A DNA stretch of 64,000 nucleotides from Phocoenobacter atlanticus subsp. cyclopteri (GCF_018343795.1 NZ_CP074346.1:372001-436000), one strand, 5' to 3'. Positions 1-10,400 are shown, counted from the first letter of the stretch. Numbers and translations: made by a program. The notes: generated by a model not told the origin, from the letters alone.

Positions 1-2172
1 TACTAGATGACGTGAAATATAACCTGACACTTTCCAGCAACAAGTGTTATAGGTAAGCCCGAGTTGACTTTCCACATATTTATCTAAGGCTAAATCTTGA
101 TAATGACTCATCATTACGGATACATTATTCGTCACATTCCAACCGAGTACGATACCTGCCTGCTTGATATCTTGATTATATGTTCCTCTACCTTTGCTTA
201 AGTTTTGGTCAATATAATTCTGACTTGCATAACGATAGTTTAGCTGTACTACTTTATCGTGATCAGGCTTATATTGTAGAGAAAGATTAGCCAGTGAAGT
301 TTCTTTTAAACGAGTATCATATTGATAGCTTCCATTTAAGTTCCAATTCTGATCAAATCGCCAGTTTGTTTCCAATGCCCAAGATGTTGAACGATTGGTA
401 TGACTATTGGGACTTAAATTATCAATACGAGAGTTAGATAAATAATAAATTTGTCCTAAGCTTAAGTTAAAGTGTTCTTGCCCAGTTTCTTCTTTCATAA
501 AGCGAGTAGTGGCACCCAGTGTAATTTGGTTGGCGGATGCAATACGATCTAGACCGCTATAACGACGATCACTAAACAATGAAAAATAATCTTGCTGTCT
601 TATCATTGAATCATAGCCTAATCCTAAACTACGACGTGCTATTGTACCGATTTTATGCTGATCTTTATAAGGACGATATAAATATTGAATTTGTGGTTCT
701 AAGATTTGCTCAAAGCCTTTAAACAATTGTTTATCTGCTTCTAAAACTGTTTTAAGGTTGACTTTAAATTGCGGTAAAACACGTGTTATATGAGATTTCA
801 TTGTGTCCGCTTGTTTTTTGCCTGATTTTTGCCAATATTGAGTGGCATAAAGTTTGGTTTCAAGATTAATACTGCCGTAGTTATTGCTTAATGGCAGGTT
901 TAATTTTGGTTCAATATGTAAACGCCAAGCAGTTGGCATTTCTTTGCTGTCATTATCAAAATAAGTGAGCTGAGAATAAAGACTAAAATCAGCATTTTTC
1001 CAAATATCATCTTGATAATAATTAAATTCAACTTGTGGCAATGCACGATAAGGTTTTGCCCCGTCTTCATCAAAAATTTGGAATTTTTTCCCTGCAATAG
1101 AGAGGTTATAATTAGGCTGATAATAGCTTAATTTAATATTTTGGGCGACGTGTCCATCGGTACTACTACCATAAGCAGAATTAAAATGAGAAAAATATTG
1201 TTTATCACTCACTCTGGTATAATCCATACTTAATCGCCAATCAGAAAGGAAACTGACATTGTGCTTCCAATAAAATAGGTGACGCGAGTGATCTTCGTTA
1301 TCCCAGTTATGATAACGATCTTTTTTCATATATTCAGCCGCAATAGTACCTTGCCCTAATTTTGTTAAATAACGAAACTCAGGGCTAATTTGCCAACCAC
1401 GATGAGAGTAGTAAGTTGGGGTAATTGTCATATCCATATTGGGTGCGATATTCCAATAAAATGGCATTTTTAACATTAGCCCTGTTCGACTAGAATGGCT
1501 ATAACTTGCAGTCAGTAATCCTGAGCGACGACGATCGCCAAGCGGAATTTGTAAATAAGGGGTATAAAATACAGGAACACCTAATACTTTTAAACGCGCG
1601 TGCCACATTTCAGCATATTCTTTATCTATGTATTGTGTCATTTCACTGGCATCAATTTGCCACGAATTATCATTAGGCAAACAAGCGGTATAAGTCGCAT
1701 TTTTTAAAATACGCGTATTATTACGTAATTTAACCTTTTTCGCACTTCCTCGTCCTTGACGTTCCATAAGATGATAATCGACATCAGATAAATTGGCATT
1801 TTTTGTCGCTAAATCTAATGATGCCGTTTTACCAGAGGCATTGATTCCTCCATCTTGATAATCAAACTGTTCATCAAGTTTAACAAAACGTCCTTGTTGA
1901 TTTTGGCTCACCGTAATTTGTTGAGTATTAATGGTTCGATTACCTTGTTTGATGATGACATCACCCGAGTAAATCGCATTCTTATGTTGGTTAAGTGTGG
2001 CAGAATCAGACTCAATATAAACAGGTAAATTTCTTTGATCCCCTGTTACTTTCTCACCAGTAAAATGAGGCACATTCAGTAAGCACTGTGTTTTAAGATC
2101 GGCTTGAGCATATTGACTATGTAATGCGAACATAATAGCAATAGAGAGTAAAGTATAATTGTTTGGCTTCAT
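1..2172 (-). CDS. lptD: LPS-assembly protein LptD (OstA), 3' end cut by window edge
   Basis: LptD is the outer-membrane beta-barrel that, with LptE, inserts lipopolysaccharide into the outer leaflet. Reading the minus strand from an ATG at 2172 gives 724 codons with no stop, running off the window at base 1. Residues 1-24 look like a signal peptide ending in QAQA-type sequence, followed by an LptA-like periplasmic domain and a long aromatic-rich barrel. Four cysteines are visible at residues 30, 164, 711 and 712 (the last two in a TCCW motif), matching the positions of the E. coli cysteines that form the two interdomain disulfides. AGGA lies about 10 bases before the ATG. It starts only 10 bases after hemN and is probably co-transcribed with it. 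Its partner lptE is at 28418. Family assignment is firm; only the final residues are missing. Confidence 0.96.
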   Translation of the reverse strand, partial: MKPNNYTLLSIAIMFALHSQYAQADLKTQCLLNVPHFTGEKVTGDQRNLPVYIESDSATLNQHKNAIYSGDVIIKQGNRTINTQQITVSQNQQGRFVKLDEQFDYQDGGINASGKTASLDLATKNANLSDVDYHLMERQGRGSAKKVKLRNNTRILKNATYTACLPNDNSWQIDASEMTQYIDKEYAEMWHARLKVLGVPVFYTPYLQIPLGDRRRSGLLTASYSHSSRTGLMLKMPFYWNIAPNMDMTITPTYYSHRGWQISPEFRYLTKLGQGTIAAEYMKKDRYHNWDNEDHSRHLFYWKHNVSFLSDWRLSMDYTRVSDKQYFSHFNSAYGSSTDGHVAQNIKLSYYQPNYNLSIAGKKFQIFDEDGAKPYRALPQVEFNYYQDDIWKNADFSLYSQLTYFDNDSKEMPTAWRLHIEPKLNLPLSNNYGSINLETKLYATQYWQKSGKKQADTMKSHITRVLPQFKVNLKTVLEADKQLFKGFEQILEPQIQYLYRPYKDQHKIGTIARRSLGLGYDSMIRQQDYFSLFSDRRYSGLDRIASANQITLGATTRFMKEETGQEHFNLSLGQIYYLSNSRIDNLSPNSHTNRSTSWALETNWRFDQNWNLNGSYQYDTRLKETSLANLSLQYKPDHDKVVQLNYRYASQNYIDQNLSKGRGTYNQDIKQAGIVLGWNVTNNVSVMMSHYQDLALDKYVESQLGLTYNTCCWKVSGYISRHLV

Positions 2173-2182
2173 ATAATTTATC

Positions 2183-3550
2183 CTAAATAATTCTTGAAAA
2201 TTGTTGTCTTCTTGCGGAGCCTCTTGAATATATATCAAAACAGAGACAAATATTGCGAATAAGTAAACGTCCTTTCGGTAATACCGAAATGCCTGTTTGA
2301 GTAATTTCCAGTAGCTGATCTTCTACTAAAGGAGTCAGTAATTGTAGGTCTTCTTGAAAATAATCCTTAAAATTAATATTATAGATTTCTTCCAAGCGGT
2401 CATATTTTAATGAAAAATTACAAATTAACGCTTTGATAACATCTCGACGAATGCAATCATCTTTTGTCATCATTAACCCTTTATGCAAAGCGATATTATT
2501 TTTTTCTACTTCTGCATAATAGGTTTTAAGATCTTTTTGATTTTGAGCATAGCTATCGCCTAATAAACTAATGGCAGAGACACCAAGTCCTAATAAATCA
2601 CACTCTTCTTGTGTAGTATAGCCTTGAAAATTACGGTGTAGTATCCCCTCTTTTTGAGCAATGGCTAATTCATCATCCGGTTTGGCAAAGTGATCCATTC
2701 CAATAAATTGATAGCCTGATTTTCCTAAAAATGAAATCGTATTTTGGAAAATAGCCAGTTTTGTTTCAGGTGAAGGCAACATCTCATTTTTAATTTTAAC
2801 CTGTGCTGCAAAACGGCTAGGTAAGTGAGCATAATTAAACACACTCATACGGTCAGGATTTAATTCCACCACTTTTTTAAGAGTATGTAAAAAGCTCTCA
2901 AGTGTTTGTTTTGGTAGGCCATAAATTAAATCTAAATTAACAGAAACAAAACCTAACTCTCTAGCACGCTTAACCAAAGCAAAAATAAAATCTTCGTCTT
3001 GTTCACGATTAACTAATTTTTGTACTTCTTTATTAAAATCTTGTACACCCATTGAAAGACGATTAAACCCAATGGAATGCAAATGATCTAACATATCCAG
3101 TTCAATTTCACGAGGATCCATTTCAATACTGATCTCGGCATTGTCACTTACATTGAAATTTTCTTTTAATAAATTCATTAAACGAGTAGATTGAGCTTCA
3201 TCTAAGTAGGTTGGTGTCCCCCCTCCCCAATGAATTTGAGTGACATTACGATTTTTAAACAGCGTTGCACGGGCTAAAATTTCTTTTTCAAGATAGTCTA
3301 AATAAATATCGACTTTATGACGATGACGAGTAATGGTTTTATTACACGCACAAAAATAACAAAGTTTATGGCAAAATGGAATATGCACATAAAGGGATAG
3401 CGGACGTTTAGGATAACGTGCGACAGCGGTTTTAAAATTATCATCAGTATAATTTTCGCTAAATTCCAATGCGGTTGGATAAGAAGTATAGCGAGGACCT
3501 GAATGATTATATTTTTGGATCAGATCGTGATCCCAAACAATATCCGTCAT
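2183..3550 (-). CDS. hemN: Oxygen-independent coproporphyrinogen III dehydrogenase HemN
   Basis: A radical-SAM enzyme that oxidatively decarboxylates coproporphyrinogen III to protoporphyrinogen IX in anaerobic haem synthesis. The 455 residues match the usual HemN length. The iron-sulfur motif is [10 protein letters not shown], with C60, C64 and C67 as the CxxxCxxC ligands and C69 completing the HemN-specific CxC. The [10 protein letters not shown] glycine-rich SAM motif follows. The start ATG overlaps the stop of the upstream DUF2489 gene by one base (TAATG), indicating translational coupling. The same gene order with yihI is, from memory, known in other Pasteurellaceae. Confidence 0.96.
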   Translation of the reverse strand: MTDIVWDHDLIQKYNHSGPRYTSYPTALEFSENYTDDNFKTAVARYPKRPLSLYVHIPFCHKLCYFCACNKTITRHRHKVDIYLDYLEKEILARATLFKNRNVTQIHWGGGTPTYLDEAQSTRLMNLLKENFNVSDNAEISIEMDPREIELDMLDHLHSIGFNRLSMGVQDFNKEVQKLVNREQDEDFIFALVKRARELGFVSVNLDLIYGLPKQTLESFLHTLKKVVELNPDRMSVFNYAHLPSRFAAQVKIKNEMLPSPETKLAIFQNTISFLGKSGYQFIGMDHFAKPDDELAIAQKEGILHRNFQGYTTQEECDLLGLGVSAISLLGDSYAQNQKDLKTYYAEVEKNNIALHKGLMMTKDDCIRRDVIKALICNFSLKYDRLEEIYNINFKDYFQEDLQLLTPLVEDQLLEITQTGISVLPKGRLLIRNICLCFDIYSRGSARRQQFSRII

Positions 3551-3990
3551 TAAAATTTTTCCATTTCAATCAAAAGTTTACGTAATTCTTGCTTAATGTT
3601 ATCTTGATATTTTATTTCTGCATTTTCACGTTCTAAATCTAATTTCATTCTTTGATTACGCGCAAGATTTTTACGTTCCTCTAAAATTGGCATCTCTTCG
3701 ACAACTTTAAATAGCGCCCACATTGAAGTAAAATTTTGCAATTTTGGTTGCCCTAACACATCTAATAAAGGCTTTAAGCGACGAACTCCTTCAGATAAAT
3801 TGCATTGGTCTGCAAGCATTGAACGAGCAATAATATCAATACTGTTTTTTATATTTAAAAAACGCTCTTTTTTAGCGGTTTGAATAAATTTTTTCTGTTT
3901 ATGTAATTTAAATAGCAATGATAATGCATAGCCAATCAATGCTAAAATAATCAACAAAGCAAGGATAATCACAAAAAATCTAAACATCAC
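3550..3990 (-). CDS. DUF2489 family membrane-anchored protein
   Basis: A 146-residue protein with one hydrophobic N-terminal helix (about residues 4-27), then a charged, mostly helical cytoplasmic part. The family (DUF2489) has no known function. It sits 6 bases after yihI and overlaps hemN by one base, so the three form a tight transcription unit. The recognition rests on size, topology and gene position rather than on a strong motif. Confidence 0.8.
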   Translation of the reverse strand: MMFRFFVIILALLIILALIGYALSLLFKLHKQKKFIQTAKKERFLNIKNSIDIIARSMLADQCNLSEGVRRLKPLLDVLGQPKLQNFTSMWALFKVVEEMPILEERKNLARNQRMKLDLERENAEIKYQDNIKQELRKLLIEMEKF

Positions 3991-3996
3991 TTTTTC

Positions 3997-4581
3997 CTAA
4001 CGAAATTCATTCAAGTTAGCGGTTTCAAATTGACGAAGTAGTGCATTATCGTCTTGTTCTTCTTCCTTAATACCCAATTCAGTCATCAATTCATCGACAC
4101 GATCTAAACATTCGTCCACAAATTTTTGATCTTCTGCAGATAATGTTTTCCCTTTTTCTAAATCATCCAGAAGTTGATGTAAACATTCATTATTTTCTAA
4201 TTGTGTTAATTCTAATTCAGGGGCAAGGGTTGGTTTTTGTTCCACCTGCTCTGGCGTTTTTTTCATTGGCGGAATAACTTTTCCTTTTTCAGGTTTATTC
4301 ACAAATTCCACCATTAACGGCACTTTCTTTTTACTGCCTACACGAGGATCTTTTTTCTCCTGTGAAGTCAATTTTTTGTTCTCTAAAGTCACATTATGAC
4401 GAGCTCCAGAACTTAATCCTTTATGCTTTTTCTTTTTTTTGTCAAGACGAGCTTGAGCATCTAATTCATAACGATTTTTCTGTTTTTTACTTATGTGACA
4501 AGCGTTTAAAGAGCAAGCATTATCGCTTTTTCTTGCGGGCATAATATCACTGATTTTGCGTGTTTTTTTCTTATGAGCCAT
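3997..4581 (-). CDS. yihI: Der GTPase-activating protein YihI
   Basis: YihI stimulates the ribosome-assembly GTPase Der. The 194-residue product has the family's build: a very basic, Lys-rich N-terminal half (starting MAHKKKTRKISD) and an acidic C-terminal helical domain ending near EEEQDDNALLRQFE. It is the first gene of the yihI-DUF2489-hemN-lptD set. Two ISAs1 elements have inserted about 104 bases upstream of its start, so its original promoter may have been displaced or may lie in the remaining 104 bases. Confidence 0.88.
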   Translation of the reverse strand: MAHKKKTRKISDIMPARKSDNACSLNACHISKKQKNRYELDAQARLDKKKKKHKGLSSGARHNVTLENKKLTSQEKKDPRVGSKKKVPLMVEFVNKPEKGKVIPPMKKTPEQVEQKPTLAPELELTQLENNECLHQLLDDLEKGKTLSAEDQKFVDECLDRVDELMTELGIKEEEQDDNALLRQFETANLNEFR

Positions 4582-4684
4582 AGTATTTTCTGTTAGTGAG
4601 TTATTTTTAATGTAATTTTTATAAAATATGATCGTGCATTATAGCATAACCAATATTATTAATGTTGAATTATAATTATTTTTT

Positions 4685-4694
4685 GCAAGACAAT
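4685..4694. repeat. Left copy of 10-bp target duplication of the inner ISAs1 element
   Basis: GCAAGACAAT here is identical to 7121-7130 on the far side of the second element. It is the target duplication made when the element now at 5913-7120 inserted. The outer element later inserted across this copy. Confidence 0.85.
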
Positions 4695-4696
4695 CA
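4687..4696. repeat. Left copy of 10-bp target duplication of the first ISAs1 element
   Basis: AAGACAATCA immediately precedes the terminal repeat at 4697 and recurs exactly at 5905-5914. ISAs1-family elements are known to make duplications of this size. Confidence 0.9.
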
Positions 4697-4747
4697 CAGG
4701 GCAAGATCATACTTTAATTGAATATAACTTTAATTTATGATCAAATA

Positions 4748-4766
4748 CTCCTTTATATAAAAGGAG
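4748..4766 (+). promoter_or_regulatory. Hairpin burying the transposase ribosome-binding site
   Basis: CTCCTTT at 4748-4754 pairs perfectly with AAAGGAG at 4760-4766 across a five-base loop. AAAGGAG is the Shine-Dalgarno sequence, seven bases before the ATG at 4774. In a read-through transcript the site would be closed. The neighbouring element has an equivalent hairpin of different sequence. Confidence 0.7.
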
Positions 4767-4773
4767 ACATAAA

Positions 4774-5877
4774 ATGGCATTTATTGAGCACTTTAATCAA
4801 TTAGAAGATACTCGTTCACATATTAATAAAAAACATGACTTACTGGATATTATATTTCTAACAGTAACCGCCATTTTATCAGGGGCGGAAGGTTGGAAAG
4901 GTATTAAGTTATTTGGTGATGAAAAACTCCAGTGGTTACGTAAATTTAGGGCATTTGAAAATGGTATTCCAGTCGATGATACGATTGCTAGGATTGTAAG
5001 TTCCCTAGACCCACAAGAGTTAACTCATTGTTTTATGCGTTGGGTTAATGAAATACGAGAAGCCAATGGACAAAGTGTCATTGCATTTGATGGAAAAACA
5101 CTTCGTCATTCCTTTGATGGTGATAGAAAGACAGCATTACATAGTGTTTCAGCCTATGCAACAGACCAGAAATTAGTGCTGAGTCAAAGTAAATCTAAAG
5201 GTAAAAAGAATGAAGTTGAAACGGTTTTAGAGTTGATTGAAATCTTAGAAATAAAAGGAAATATTGTTACTGCTGATGCTATGCATTGCTTGAAAAAAGT
5301 GACAAAAGCAATTGATAAAAAAGGCGGTGATTATGTCCTTCAAGTAAAAGATAATCAAAAAAAACTACTGCAAGAAATAGAAAGTTTTTATCATAAAACT
5401 CGTCGAGATACACCTGTTTTAATTGAACAAAATAAATTTGAACAGATTGATGGTGAACATGGGCGATTAGAAGAAAGAACCTATACACAATTAGCTGTAA
5501 CTGACTGGTTAGAACAAACAAATGGTTGGTCAAATTTAAATTCAATTATAGAAGTTGTTAGAAAACGAACAATCAAAGAAAAAAAGAGTGAAGAAGTCTC
5601 TTATTATATAAGTTCTTTGCCTGTTGCACCTGAGATAGTAGCAAAAGCAATAAGAAGTCATTGGAGTATTGAAAACAGTTCACACTGGGTACTTGATGTG
5701 ATTTTTAAAGAAGATGAATCAAGAATTCGTCGAGAAAATGCCCCTGAAAATATGGCGATATTTAGGCGTTTTGCGATGAATTTAGCTCGTTTAAGTCCAA
5801 TCAAAGATAGTATGAAGAGTAAACTACAACGAGCTGGATGGTCAGATAAAATAAGAGAGCAACTTATATTTGGTTAA
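4774..5877 (+). CDS. ISAs1-family transposase
   Basis: A 367-residue DDE transposase of the ISAs1 family, complete and uninterrupted. Visible features are the N-terminal DUF4338-like/ISAs1 region (HFNQLEDTRSHINKKHDLLD, residues 5-24), the IAFDGKTLRHS segment with the first catalytic Asp, VTADAMHCLKK with the second, and the C-terminal HWSIENSSHWVLDV segment carrying the Glu. The start is fixed by the strong AAAGGAG site, which lies inside a hairpin. It is clearly related to, but distinct from, the transposase at 5941-7047. Confidence 0.96.
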   Translation: MAFIEHFNQLEDTRSHINKKHDLLDIIFLTVTAILSGAEGWKGIKLFGDEKLQWLRKFRAFENGIPVDDTIARIVSSLDPQELTHCFMRWVNEIREANGQSVIAFDGKTLRHSFDGDRKTALHSVSAYATDQKLVLSQSKSKGKKNEVETVLELIEILEIKGNIVTADAMHCLKKVTKAIDKKGGDYVLQVKDNQKKLLQEIESFYHKTRRDTPVLIEQNKFEQIDGEHGRLEERTYTQLAVTDWLEQTNGWSNLNSIIEVVRKRTIKEKKSEEVSYYISSLPVAPEIVAKAIRSHWSIENSSHWVLDVIFKEDESRIRRENAPENMAIFRRFAMNLARLSPIKDSMKSKLQRAGWSDKIREQLIFG

Positions 5878-5904
5878 TTATTGTTCAAGTATGATTTTGC
5901 CCTG

Positions 5905-5914
5905 AAGACAATCA
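5905..5914. repeat. Right copy of target duplication of the first ISAs1 element
   Basis: AAGACAATCA, identical to 4687-4696. Its last two bases are the first two bases (CA) of the neighbouring element's terminal repeat, which shows that the target lay across that junction. Confidence 0.9.
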
Positions 5915-5940
5915 GGGCAACCGCGTACTTTGTCTATAAA

Positions 5941-7047
5941 TTAATCACACACACCAAAAATAAGCTCAGACCTCATTTCATCAGACCAGCCAGCTGATTT
6001 CAGCTTGCTTTTCATACTATTTTTAGTTGGATGTAGTCGTGCTAAATTAAGCCCTAAACGCCTAATTATTGCCATATTTTCAACGCCATCCCCCAAATAA
6101 ATCGTACTATCATCTTCTTTAAAAACAACATCAAGTACCCAATGCGCTTTATTTTCAACTTCCCAATGACCCCTAATATATTTCGCAAAGTCTTCGCAAG
6201 GAACATCTAAGCTACTGATATAAAATACTTTTTCTTCACTTTTCTTGCCATTGTCTTCTCTTATCCTATGAACTTGAATAAGGCTTTTAATTCCTGTCCA
6301 ACCTTGAGATTCCAAAAGCCAATCACTTATTGGTAATTTTGAATAATACCGTTGATCTATTCGACTTCTTTCACAGTTAACTTCTTGAAATTTATCTATT
6401 TTTATTGATTTTTCTCGCACTACTTTATGAAAATAACTTTCTATTTCATTTCTAAATTTCTTATGATTATTTTTCAATGGCATCACATAATCGCTCTTCT
6501 TTTCTATGATTTTCTTCGCTATTTTCTTTTGCGTATTCATCGCATCTACCGTAATGACGGCTTGATTTAGCTCTAAAATATCTATCATTTCTAGAATGCT
6601 TTCATTCTCATTTTTCTTACCTTTGGACTTATTTTGAGCTAAAATTAATCCTCTTGAACAGCTCCAAGCCGTAATACTATGTAGGGCATTATGAGGCTCT
6701 AAATGTGAACTGTTTTTTAATGTTTTACCATCTATTGCAATACACTCTTTGCCTTGTGATTTTCGTATCTCATTGATAAAATTAATAAAAATATAATTTA
6801 ATTTCTCAGGATTTATCCGTCTTACAATACGAGCAATCGTATCATCAACAGGAATACCATTTTCAAAATCTCGGTATTTTCGTAACCATTTTATATTCAA
6901 TTTACCAAACTGATGAATTTCACTCCATCCTTCTGCACCTGATATTACCGCACTTACGACAAGAAAAATAACATCTAAGAAGTCATGTTTTTTGTTTATA
7001 TCTTTGCGAGGGTCTTCCAAATCTTTAAAAGCTGATAATATATTCAT
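5941..7047 (-). CDS. ISAs1-family transposase (second, divergent copy)
   Basis: A 368-residue transposase with the same landmarks as its neighbour: IAIDGKTLKNS, ITVDAMNTQKK and HWEVENKAHWVLDV, ending in SAGWSDEMRSELIFG. The two proteins are plainly homologous but differ throughout, so these are two different IS species rather than a duplication. The ATG at 7047 is preceded by AGGTG, again inside a hairpin (7053-7079). Confidence 0.95.
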   Translation of the reverse strand: MNILSAFKDLEDPRKDINKKHDFLDVIFLVVSAVISGAEGWSEIHQFGKLNIKWLRKYRDFENGIPVDDTIARIVRRINPEKLNYIFINFINEIRKSQGKECIAIDGKTLKNSSHLEPHNALHSITAWSCSRGLILAQNKSKGKKNENESILEMIDILELNQAVITVDAMNTQKKIAKKIIEKKSDYVMPLKNNHKKFRNEIESYFHKVVREKSIKIDKFQEVNCERSRIDQRYYSKLPISDWLLESQGWTGIKSLIQVHRIREDNGKKSEEKVFYISSLDVPCEDFAKYIRGHWEVENKAHWVLDVVFKEDDSTIYLGDGVENMAIIRRLGLNLARLHPTKNSMKSKLKSAGWSDEMRSELIFGVCD

Positions 7048-7052
7048 TTTTA

Positions 7053-7079
7053 CACCTATTTGTTATTGAATAATAGGTG
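7053..7079 (-). promoter_or_regulatory. Hairpin burying the second transposase's ribosome-binding site
   Basis: On the minus strand CACCTATT pairs with AATAGGTG (8 bp, 11-base loop). The second arm contains the AGGTG ribosome-binding sequence just before the ATG at 7047. The pairing equals that at 4748-4766 although the bases differ. Confidence 0.65.
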
Positions 7080-7120
7080 CTATTAGATCATATTTTTAAG
7101 AAAAGTGCGATCTTGCCCTG

Positions 7121-7130
7121 GCAAGACAAT
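7121..7130. repeat. Right copy of target duplication of the older ISAs1 element
   Basis: GCAAGACAAT, matching 4685-4694. Removing both elements and one copy restores a simple yihI-adhesin intergenic region. Confidence 0.85.
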
Positions 7131-7181
7131 TAGACAAGGCATATCTTGTCTCTACGATATTTTAATTCTACAAAAAAACAT

Positions 7182-7211
7182 AGCGGTCACATTAATTCTA
7201 AAATTTGCAAA
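7182..7211 (+). repeat. Uptake-signal-like repeat
   Basis: AGCGGTCAC followed by TTTGCAAA at 7204-7211, the core and tail of the Apl-type Pasteurellaceae DNA uptake signal. Confidence 0.75.
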
Positions 7212-7368
7212 TTCAATATTTAACGTAGAGATGTAGTTATAGTAAAGATGTAGCATGCTACGTCTCTAAAAATGTAATCAACAATAATTTAACCTAAATA
7301 GAATGATTAATTAAGCATCTTTTGTCGTTTTTATTTTCTTTTTATGTTGTTTTTATTTGCTATGTAAT

Positions 7369-7377
7369 TGTTATAGA
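7369..7377 (+). promoter_or_regulatory. Possible extended -10 promoter of the adhesin gene
   Basis: TGTTATAGA fits an extended -10 (TG-n-TATAGA). No good -35 is present at 17 bases; TTGTTT at 7347 would need 19. It lies 77 bases before the ATG. This is inferred from sequence match only. Confidence 0.35.
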
Positions 7378-7454
7378 TGTTAAGCACAGTGTTTATTTTA
7401 GACACTAAAAAGTGCCGTTATTGGTGTTAGGACGTTCATTTCAGGAGAACAACT

Positions 7455-10400
7455 ATGAACAAAGTTTACAAAGTTATTTGGTGCAATGCTACACAAACAT
7501 TCGTTGCTGTATCAGAGCTAAGCAAAGCAAAAGGAAAATCATCCACTACAACAGTGGGAAGTGTGGGGCGTTCTATTTTACCAAATTTCAAATTGGCGAC
7601 ATTGAGTTTAGCATTATTAACCCTTTTTAGCGGACAAGTAATGGCTGGAACTGTTGCTGTTGGAACTAATACAGAGAAAACTGGTGTAAAGTGGGCAGAG
7701 CAAGGGCGTGCTCAAGCTGGTCACTCTGCTGTTGCTGTAGGTGATCTTTCTAATGCTGCTCAACAATCAATTGCCGTGGGTAACTGTGCGAACGCGGCTG
7801 GAGGACAGTCAGTTGCTATTGGGGGAACAGATGACAAAAATGGAAATTGTCCAAATAGAACTCAGGCAATTGGTGGGCAAAGTATTGCAATTGGTGGAAA
7901 TGTAATTGCACAGGGACGTTCTTCAGTTGCTATTGGTGGTGATGATACTGTAACAGTAGGAGGAGAACGCGTTACCTATGAAATATATGATAAAAATGGT
8001 ACTTCAATAGGTCAAGCCTCAAAGACAGTAAAAGATGTTTTTGAGGACGCGACGGGAGTATCTGGGGTAATTGGGAATCGCGCTTATCCAACAACTAAAA
8101 CAGGTGCAGGAGCTGTTGCAGTTGGTGTATCATCAGAAGCACTAGGTACGTTATCGACTGCTTTTGGGGTTGGAACTAAAATTGAGGAAGATGCTCATTT
8201 AGGTTTAGCATTAGGTGCAGGTGCTCACGTATCTAAAATGAATGCTGTTGCCATTGGATCTGGAGCCCAAACAGATGTTGAAGCAAGAAAATATAAAGAA
8301 GCAATTGTTGCAGTATTAGACAGTAAAGGTAAACCAACAGGAAAAGAAATTCATTATAAAGGGTTTTCTGGTGGAGCAGAGAATTTACAACCGGGGGATT
8401 ATGTATCTTTTGGTCAAGAAGGTTATGAAAGACAATTAAAAAATGTAGCAGCAGGGAAAGTAGATAGAGATAGTACAGATGCAGTAAATGGTTCTCAGTT
8501 GGTCTCTCTTGGTCAAGCACTAACAGAAGAAATTAATAATATCGAGACCTATTTTCACGTAAATGAGAGTAAAGGAAGTCAAAAAGAGGGAGATGCTGTA
8601 ACGAACTTAGGTGGTATTAGGGATAAAGCTGGGGCAAAAGGTAATTATTCTATAACTGGCGGTGTTGAAGCCGTCGCTAGTGAAAAGTTTGGGATAAGTC
8701 TCGGTTATAAAAGTTCTGTATTAAAACGAAATGGTGTTGCATTGGGATCTAATTCATCGGCTACGGAAGAATATGGCGTTTCTATTGGTTCGTATGCAGA
8801 GACAAGTAACGTTGGTGCAGTTGCACTGGGTCCTTCAGCAAATGCTTCTGTTGAAAGAGGGGTAGCGCTTGGTGCGAATTCAAATGCTGACCGTGAAGGT
8901 TTTGCAAGCGGAGTAACAGTAGAAACTGCGGATAATGCCACTTTTGGTGGTAATAAAGTTTATGCAATGCGTTCAGCACTTGCTGGAGATAAAACAGGTG
9001 TTGTTAATACCGTTAGTACTAATGATACAGGCGCTGTTTCCGTTGGTAGTGCTGACAGAAAGCGTCAAATTATTAATCTTGCAGCAGGTTCAGAAGATGG
9101 AGATGCAGTAAATGTTGCTCAATTAAAAGCGGTGGCAAATACAACAGAAGGGTATTTCCACACTAATGATGGCACAACAACTCAAGCTACAGGTGATGCT
9201 AATACCAATTTAGGTTTTATTAATGAAAAAGCAGGTGCGACAGGCACACATTCTGTAACCGCAGGTGTTGATGCAAAAGCAACAGGAGATTACGGTTCAA
9301 TGGCTTTAGGGTATCAAGCTTCTTCTTCAGAAGATGGTGCTGTGGCGATTGGTCAAGAATCGAAATCTAAGGGTGCCAGTTCCGTGGCAATAGGGTATGA
9401 CACTTCAGCAGCTAATATTGGGGCGATGGCATTAGGAAGAAAAGCGGTATCCGAGAATAGTGGTATTGCAATGGGGAATGAATCTCACTCGCAAGGTTTA
9501 AGTGGGATTGCTGTTGGTTATCAATCTGTAGCAATAGGGGATAATTCTGTTGCTGTGGGAAAACTGACCAATGTTGTTGGTGGCGGTAGTACTGCTGTTG
9601 GTTTTCAAGCAAAAACCAGTGATAGGCTTAGTACGGCATTAGGACAAATGGCTTGGGCTGAAGGATTAGAGAGTTTGGCAGTGGGGTCATTTACTAAAGC
9701 AGCGGGAGCTCAGAGTATTGCGATAGGGAATGATGTACACGCTGATGGAGAAAGAACCATTGTTATAGGGAGTCGTGAAAGAGGAACTGATAGCTATGAT
9801 GCTGTTAATGACTCAGCAAGTTCAGGAAATATGGCAATTGCTATCGGTAGTGGTAATACGCTTAATTCTAATGATAAATTAGCCGAAGCCGATGGAAATT
9901 ATTCTATCGCATTAGGCACCAGTGCAAAAACTGAAACAACGGCGGTTGAAGGTATTGCAATTGGACGTGGAGCGAATGTTACAGGTGAAAAATCTATTGC
10001 TATTGGTTCTGGAAATACGGTAAGCGGTAATAACTCAGGTGCCTTTGGGGATCCAAGTATCATAAGTGGCGATAATTCTTATAGTTTTGGTAATAATAAT
10101 ACTATTGCAAATACGAATACTTTTGTATTAGGGAATGAAGTGACAACGGTTACGAATAATTCTGTTGTTTTAGGTAACCTTTCTAAAGATGAAGTTGCTG
10201 TTGCAGTGATAGAAGGAATTATTAATGGTGTGACTTATGGCAATTTTGCTGGCATTGGTGCACCAGAAAATGGTGTGGTGTCTGTGGGCGATGTAGGAAA
10301 AGAAAGACAAATTGTAAATGTCGCAGCTGGTGAAATTTCAGCAACATCAACCGATGCCATCAATGGTTCTCAATTACACGCAGTCGCCAAAAAATCAGCG

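Larger units (their letters stand above)
4697..5904 (+). mobile_element. Complete ISAs1-family insertion sequence, 1208 bp
   Basis: The element is bounded by 18-bp inverted repeats: CAGGGCAAGATCATACTT at 4697-4714 and its complement at 5887-5904, with one mismatch. It has perfect 10-bp target duplications (AAGACAATCA) on both sides and one intact transposase. Intact ends, gene and duplication point to a recent insertion. Its target overlaps the left end of the neighbouring ISAs1 element, so it is the younger of the two. Confidence 0.95.
5913..7120 (-). mobile_element. Second ISAs1-family insertion sequence, 1208 bp, older
   Basis: The ends share CAGGGCAA and a downstream ACTT: left end at 5913, right end reading inward from 7120 as CAGGGCAAGATCGCACTT. 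The inverted repeat is imperfect. Target duplication GCAAGACAAT lies at 7121-7130 and, beyond the younger element, at 4685-4694. Its length happens to equal that of the first element. The transposase is intact and faces the other way. Confidence 0.92.
7131..7454. other. Gene-free leader upstream of the giant adhesin
   Basis: No credible gene is present. The stretch holds an inverted repeat with AGACAAG/CTTGTCT arms (7132-7151), an uptake-signal-like repeat (7182-7211), a second inverted repeat with TAGAGATGTAG and CTACGTCTCTA arms (7226-7268) containing the perfect palindrome GTAGCATGCTAC, a possible extended -10 promoter, and a strong AGGAG ribosome-binding site at about 7442-7446. Confidence 0.6.
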
